Positions 59,979 through 64,000 of a DNA stretch of 64,000 nucleotides are shown one piece after another. The stretch's first letter is position 1. Each line of letters opens with the position of its first letter. The stretch spans positions 1-64,000 of the forward strand of contig VXLM01000054.1 of assembly GCA_009841605.1 (NCBI GenBank). The letters run 5' to 3'. Both the position numbers and the translations under genes were made by a program. The stretch is from Dehalococcoidia bacterium (lineage in GTDB: Bacteria > Chloroflexota > Dehalococcoidia > Lucifugimonadales > VXLM01). The notes below the pieces were generated by a model. It saw nothing but the letters and a program-made list of their open reading frames with translations, ran no database searches and was not told the DNA's origin.

Positions 59979-60017
59979 CCTTCCCCCTTGATGGGGGAAG
60001 GTTAGGATGGGGGTGAA
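59979..60017 (+). repeat. Palindromic repeat family A, copy 6 (compensated variant)
   Basis: CCTTCCCCC and GGGGGAAGG replace CCCTCTCCC and GGGAGAGGG; changes on both arms keep all nine pairs. The tail is TTAGGATGGGGGTGA. It lies between the two clpP genes. Confidence 0.75.
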
Positions 60018-60080
60018 ATTCGCGGCACTAAGGCAATATCTGGAGGTTATGCGAATGTCACCGAAAGCGGAATTGATTAA

Positions 60081-60746
60081 GTGAGCCGGGACACCGAGAC
60101 GAAAATCAAGGAGACACACGTGCGAACACCGAACTTCGAAAACGTTCTGCCAATGGTGGTGGAGACGAGTGCCAGGGGCGAGCGCGCATACGATATCTAC
60201 TCACTTCTGCTTCGCAAGCGCATTATCTTTCTGGGCACTCCCATCAACGATCAGGTCGCCAACGCCATCGTCGCCCAGCTTCTGTACCTCGACAGCGAGG
60301 ACCCCGACCGCGACATCCTGATGTACATCAACTCTCCCGGCGGCTACATCTATGACGGCCTCGCCATCTATGACACCATGCAGCTCGTCAAGCCCGACGT
60401 GCAGACCTACTGCGTCGGTTCGGCCATGAGCATGGCGACGGTGCTTCTTACGGCGGGCGCGAAGGGCAAGCGGTTTGCGCTCCCGAACTCCACCGTGCAC
60501 ATGCACCAGGCCATGGGCGGGACCCAGGGCCAGGCGTCGGACATCGAGATATGGGCGCGAGAGACTCTTCGTCTCGAAGACCGAGTGCGGAGCATCATCG
60601 CAGAAACGACGGGGCAGCCGTACGACCGGGTCGCTAAGGACTCCGACCGCGACTTCTTCATGAACGCGGTGGAGGCCAAGGACTACGGCATCGTCGATGA
60701 AGTAGTAACGAACGAAGAAATGGAGAAGATGGGCCAGGACTCCTAA
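60081..60746 (+). CDS. clpP: ATP-dependent Clp protease proteolytic subunit, paralogue 2
   Basis: This 221-residue paralogue of ClpP1 has Ser in [10 protein letters not shown] near residue 119, His in VHMHQAMGG near 144 and the same Asp region. It differs from ClpP1 at the N-terminus (shorter) and around the active Ser (SAMSMA versus AARSMG). Two ClpPs often form mixed tetradecamers, as in mycobacteria. GTG start. A strong terminator follows, before clpX. Confidence 0.94.
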   Translation: MSRDTETKIKETHVRTPNFENVLPMVVETSARGERAYDIYSLLLRKRIIFLGTPINDQVANAIVAQLLYLDSEDPDRDILMYINSPGGYIYDGLAIYDTMQLVKPDVQTYCVGSAMSMATVLLTAGAKGKRFALPNSTVHMHQAMGGTQGQASDIEIWARETLRLEDRVRSIIAETTGQPYDRVAKDSDRDFFMNAVEAKDYGIVDEVVTNEEMEKMGQDS

Positions 60747-60762
60747 CAAACCGACCGAAAGC

Positions 60763-60794
60763 AACCGCCCCCCGTGAGAAACCGGGGGGCGGTT
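60763..60794 (+). terminator. Intrinsic terminator between clpP2 and clpX
   Basis: AACCGCCCCCCG and its exact reverse complement form a 12-bp stem around an 8-base loop, followed by a short T-rich run (TCGTTCC). It would reduce read-through from the clpP genes into clpX, which may then need its own start. Confidence 0.75.
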
Positions 60795-60830
60795 TCGTTC
60801 CAACAGAGTTCTTATCAAGACGAGAGGGAT

Positions 60831-62141
60831 ATGACGACATCGCGGACAGGTGACACGAGCAACTACAAATGCTCGTTTTGCGGGAAGTCGCAGCAGCAGG
60901 TCAAGCGCATCTTCGCCGGGCCGGACAGGGTCTTCATCTGCGACGAGTGTATCGGCCTGTGCGGACAGATCATGACCGAGGAGGGCCAGGCTCCCGTCCG
61001 TCAACCGGCCTCCAAGGAAGTCCTCTCCAAGAGCGTTACGCCGCGATGGATATACCGGAAGCTCGACGAGTACGTCGTCGGGCAGGAGCGGTCGAAGAAA
61101 GTACTGAGCGTGGCGGTGTACAACCACTACAAGCGCATCACGTCCAACCTGATGCCCTCCCCCGACGTGGAGCTTCAGAAGGCCAATATTCTCATGATGG
61201 GTCCTGCCGGCTCAGGCAAGACGCTCCTGGCCCAGACCCTCGCCAAGGTCCTCGACGTTCCCTTCGCCATCGCGGATGCGACCTCGCTGACCGAGGCGGG
61301 ATATGTCGGGGAGGATGTCGAAAATATCCTCCTGAGGCTGATTCAGGCGGCGGAATTCGATATCGAGAAAGCTCAGCAGGGCATCATCTACATCGACGAG
61401 TTCGACAAGATCTCACGGAAGAGCCCGAATCCCTCGATCACGCGGGACGTGTCGGGTGAAGGCGTCCAACAGGCGCTTCTAAAGATCATCGAGGGGTGCG
61501 TCGCCAACGTTCCGCCGCAGGGCGGCCGCAAGCACCCTCACCAGGACTTCGTGCAGATCAAGACGGACGATATTCTCTTCCTGTGCGGGGGAGCGTTCGA
61601 AGGACTGAACGACATCGTCGACCAACGCCTCTCCAAGGGCAGGGTTACCCTGGGCTTCAACTCGACCGGCAAGCCCTCGGAGGGCCTCGCCGAGGACGGC
61701 GCGAACCTGCTCGACCACGTCATTGGCGACGACCTGCTGGAGTACGGCTTCATCCCGGAACTCGTAGGGCGTCTGCCGATTTCCGTCGGCCTGATTAGCC
61801 TCGATAAGGATGCCCTCGTCCGAGTCCTCACCGAACCGAAGAACGCCTTTGTGAGGCAGTACCAGAGCCTCTTCAAGATGGACGGCGTTGAACTCGAGTT
61901 CACCCAGGAAGCCCTTGAAGCCGCCGCCGATCTTGCCATCGAGCGGGGCACCGGCGCGCGAGGGCTGCGCGCCATCCTCGAAGAGACGCTGCTCGACGTG
62001 ATGTACGAGCTTCCCACCCTATCCGGCGTGACGCGCTGCGTCGTCGACGAAGAGTCCATCCGCAAGACGAAGGTCGTCCATCTCGTCTGCGAGGACGGCG
62101 AGATCACGCCCCTCCCGCTGTGGCAGCAGAAGTCGGCGTAG
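60831..62141 (+). CDS. clpX: ATP-dependent Clp protease ATP-binding subunit ClpX
   Basis: This 436-residue AAA+ unfoldase has an N-terminal zinc-binding domain with [11 protein letters not shown] and CDECIGLC (four Cys, residues 12-39). Walker A is [12 protein letters not shown] near 125, Walker B is [10 protein letters not shown] near 188, and the [18 protein letters not shown] pore region follows. Pairs with the adjacent ClpP subunits. ATG 60831 is chosen because GAGAGGG precedes it and the conserved zinc domain begins there. The preceding terminator suggests partial separation from clpP. Confidence 0.96.
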   Translation: MTTSRTGDTSNYKCSFCGKSQQQVKRIFAGPDRVFICDECIGLCGQIMTEEGQAPVRQPASKEVLSKSVTPRWIYRKLDEYVVGQERSKKVLSVAVYNHYKRITSNLMPSPDVELQKANILMMGPAGSGKTLLAQTLAKVLDVPFAIADATSLTEAGYVGEDVENILLRLIQAAEFDIEKAQQGIIYIDEFDKISRKSPNPSITRDVSGEGVQQALLKIIEGCVANVPPQGGRKHPHQDFVQIKTDDILFLCGGAFEGLNDIVDQRLSKGRVTLGFNSTGKPSEGLAEDGANLLDHVIGDDLLEYGFIPELVGRLPISVGLISLDKDALVRVLTEPKNAFVRQYQSLFKMDGVELEFTQEALEAAADLAIERGTGARGLRAILEETLLDVMYELPTLSGVTRCVVDEESIRKTKVVHLVCEDGEITPLPLWQQKSA

Positions 62142-62183
62142 TTCCGGGGTAGGCGTTACGTGTGACGCCTACTTAAAGCCCAA

Positions 62184-63203
62184 TTACCTATTGGGAATCG
62201 TGCGAAGGGCCTCCAAGGCCTCGACCTGGATACTCCGACTACCCAGTCTCAGCGCTATCCCCAGCTCCTGCCGGGCCAACTGATAGTTGCCGGCCTCGAT
62301 GTAGATCTTGCCTCGCAGCAAATGTGACTGCGCTGCGCCAATGGGGCCGGACTCTATCGCAAGGTCAAGTGAGTCGAGGGCCCGTCCATAGTCACCTTGC
62401 GAATAGTAGCGCTCGGCGCGGAAGTAGTGGGTGAAGGCGTTCTCCGGCAGCCTGCGGTCAGCGATGATCACGCCGAGGGCCAGAATGAGCAATGTGACCG
62501 GCACGATCCACCACTTGAGGATCAGGGATCCCGACGTGTTGACGAATACCCGGTAGCCAAACATCGTTCCGGCCCGCCGGTACTGCGGCGAGAGCGCCAG
62601 GCCGAGAATGAATCCCGCCACCAGCCCTCCGCCGTGCGCCCAGTTGTCGATGCCGGGCGTCGCCAGGCCGATGAAGATGTTTATTCCGATAATGATTGCA
62701 AGACCGATCAAGCTGTTCTGGGCGTGCTTGCCGAAGGCCCGGCGCTGCAGGAGGAGGAACGCCCCAAGGGCCCCGACGACGCCGAAGATCGCCCCGCTCG
62801 CGCCTGCCGCGATGGCGATGGAGTTGAACAGGTAGCTCGTGACGCTCCCGGCCAGACCGGCGAGGAAATATATGAGGAAGAAGGGCGCGTGTCCGTACGA
62901 ACGCTCCACGGACTGCCCGAAGATGAAGAGCGCAAACACGTTGAACCCCAGGTGCATGAAGCCCGAGTGGAGGAACATGGCCGTCAGAAGCCGCCAGTAT
63001 TCTCCCTGAGAGATGAGGGGGCCGAACATGGCGCCGAAGTCGAGAAGGACGTCAGGGTCTTCGGTCCCGCCCGCGAGATGCGCGAGGCCGAACATGACGA
63101 CGTTGATGGCGAGCAGAGCGTAGGTGAGGTAGGGCTTCCGAGTCACCTCAGGCATCGGGACGTAGCGTTCCTGCTCGTAGTCGTATTCGTCGGTTTCGTA
63201 CAC
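62184..63203 (-). CDS. Rhomboid-family intramembrane serine protease with TPR-like tail
   Basis: This 339-residue protein has six or seven hydrophobic helices between about residues 20 and 240. The catalytic Ser is in AAGASGAIFGVVG near residue 137 and the His is in NWAHGGGLVAGF near 189. The C-terminal ~90 residues are helical and resemble two TPR units (AERYYSQGDYGRALDSLDLAIESG). Rhomboids cut membrane helices of target proteins. It is convergent with clpX and divergent from the HAD gene. Confidence 0.9.
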   Translation of the reverse strand: MYETDEYDYEQERYVPMPEVTRKPYLTYALLAINVVMFGLAHLAGGTEDPDVLLDFGAMFGPLISQGEYWRLLTAMFLHSGFMHLGFNVFALFIFGQSVERSYGHAPFFLIYFLAGLAGSVTSYLFNSIAIAAGASGAIFGVVGALGAFLLLQRRAFGKHAQNSLIGLAIIIGINIFIGLATPGIDNWAHGGGLVAGFILGLALSPQYRRAGTMFGYRVFVNTSGSLILKWWIVPVTLLILALGVIIADRRLPENAFTHYFRAERYYSQGDYGRALDSLDLAIESGPIGAAQSHLLRGKIYIEAGNYQLARQELGIALRLGSRSIQVEALEALRTIPNR

Positions 63204-63346
63204 GTGCCGTCCGGTGGGGAAAGCGCCCCTTGTTCTTTAACGATGGGGCCGTTCAACGGGTCATCCCGTTTCGGTGCGACGCCCCGTATTTCTACGATAC
63301 ACTAGGGCCAAATACGCGCTCAAGGAACATTCGATGTACCCAGTCC

Positions 63347-63874
63347 ATGCCGCCACTCAGTGAGGCGCTTCCCAGCAGGCGCGAACTTCGCCCCGATCAG
63401 CAGGTCGACAGCGTGGCCGAGATCGACGCGAGGGCGTTGTACGATCGCGGCGTTCGCGCCATAGCATTCGACGCCGACCAGACGCTGTGCCGGTTCCACG
63501 GGATGGGCATCCATGATCGGCTGCTCACGAACATAGAGGTGATGCGGGGCCTGTTCGCGGACCGTCTCTGCATCATCTCCAACTGCACCGACAGGCGGCG
63601 GGAGGAACTGATCGAGCATTTCCCCCTGCATGTCGTGCCCGCCAGCAAGAGGAAGCCTTCTGCGGAGCCGTACCGAGAGGCGGAGCGTCACTTCGACGTG
63701 CCCCCCGAGCAGTGGGCGTTCGTGGGCGACCGCATCCTCACCGACATCGTCGGGGCCAACCGGGCGGGCTGGCACTCGATCCTCGTGGCCCCGCTTGCCC
63801 CGGAGACCGACCCGTGGTTCATCACCATGGCACGCGTGTACGAACGGCTCTTGTGGAGGGCTTATCGCATGTGA
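63347..63874 (+). CDS. HAD-family phosphatase (YqeG/PGP-phosphatase-like)
   Basis: This 175-residue HAD enzyme has motif I FDADQTLCRF (Asp nucleophile and acid at residues about 44 and 46), motif II ISNCT near 77, motif III Lys in KRKPSAEPY near 105 and motif IV FVGDRILTDI near 128. The size and lack of a large cap fit the HAD-IIIA YqeG group, which includes phosphatidylglycerophosphate phosphatases. ATG 63347 is preferred to 63230 because the upstream codons have poor composition. Confidence 0.85.
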   Translation: MPPLSEALPSRRELRPDQQVDSVAEIDARALYDRGVRAIAFDADQTLCRFHGMGIHDRLLTNIEVMRGLFADRLCIISNCTDRRREELIEHFPLHVVPASKRKPSAEPYREAERHFDVPPEQWAFVGDRILTDIVGANRAGWHSILVAPLAPETDPWFITMARVYERLLWRAYRM

Positions 63875-63900
63875 CGCGGGTGGCCTAGCGGCTACGAGAC

Positions 63901-64000
63901 TCAGGGCTTGGTCGCCTTCAACCTGTACTGGCGTTCGACTACCGAGGACTGCACACCACACTTGAGGCCGGCGGCCGTGAGTAGTTCGCTGGTCTCTTCG
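63901..64000 (-). CDS. C-terminal fragment of a protein entering from the right edge
   Basis: The minus strand reads 32 protein-like residues (EETSELLTAAGLKCG and on to RLKATKP) to a TGA at 63903-63901. The rest lies beyond the window. The tail Val-Val-Glu-Arg-Gln-Tyr-Arg-Leu-Lys-Ala-Thr-Lys is compatible with the end of a small-molecule methyltransferase or similar, but this is a guess. Confidence 0.45.
   Translation of the reverse strand, partial: EETSELLTAAGLKCGVQSSVVERQYRLKATKP

Noticed and set aside
63875..63952. tRNA-like look of GCGGGTGGCCTAGCGGCTA followed later by GTTCGAC
   Set aside because: The acceptor and anticodon stems do not pair, there is no matching 3' acceptor arm, and a protein-like minus-strand frame covers the same bases.

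Overview
The window is a 64 kb stretch of a bacterial chromosome with dense coding and roughly 60% G+C by eye. Gene content points to a Chloroflexota lineage, most likely a marine SAR202/Dehalococcoidia-type organism. The evidence is a reductive-dehalogenase-like Fe-S protein without a Tat signal, DUF1501/DUF1800 proteins, phytanoyl-CoA dioxygenase, M19 dipeptidase and Gfo/Idh catabolic genes, a UbiA/UbiD/UbiX set, two ClpP paralogues beside ClpX, and many short palindromic dispersed repeats. This placement is inference; no rRNA gene is present to confirm it. I saw no rRNA, tRNA or CRISPR array.

Layout. 1-5000: the end of an unidentified gene, an amidohydrolase, then a leftward dipeptide/oligopeptide ABC transporter set (one permease and two ATPases) with its own promoter but no second permease or binding protein. 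5200-12540: a leftward block with argG, a GNAT acetyltransferase, a lone TPP-binding decarboxylase-type subunit, ubiX, ubiA, ubiD (probably late menaquinone synthesis), a CinA-like/nucleotidyltransferase fusion and an HPP membrane protein. 12750-16700: a rightward potassium-uptake cluster (TrkH/KtrB, three TrkA-type proteins and one Usp protein). 16770-25400: small metabolic genes (OsmC, sugar isomerase, methyltransferase, FAD oxidase, PhyH, dipeptidase, Gfo/Idh) and one HicAB module. 25400-28170: valS behind a structured leader. 28255-30233: an A+T-rich two-gene cassette (methyltransferase-like protein plus SPL-type radical SAM protein). 30260-36156: gdhA, nitroreductase, and the leftward gatB-yvcK-secG-SAM hydrolase group.

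36357-42694: a rightward group of DUF1800, DUF1501 and three tandem NHL-propeller paralogues behind a 24-bp palindrome that overlaps a promoter. 42700-46000: two unrecognised A+T-rich leftward genes, the reductive-dehalogenase-like gene and a second HicBA pair. 46000-51400: argS, purA (promoter plus a perfect 26-bp palindrome at the predicted transcript start), then a rightward three-gene group coding a 58-residue protein, a PLD nuclease fused to a DpnI-type winged helix, and a DUF309 protein. 51400-64000: pterin dehydratase, two helically phased octamer arrays, galU, a P-loop protein without its lysine, ketopantoate reductase, an orphan amino-acid-binding lipoprotein, a CNNM/CorC protein, the tig-clpP-clpP-clpX proteostasis group, a rhomboid protease and a HAD phosphatase.

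The strongest candidates for something undescribed are the PLD/DpnI-type module (49498-51003), the methyltransferase/radical SAM cassette (28255-30233), the phased octamer arrays (51534-51681) and the operator-controlled DUF1800/DUF1501/NHL group (36357-42694). Intergenic space is seeded with at least six families of short palindromic repeats. One family shows paired base changes that keep its stem intact.
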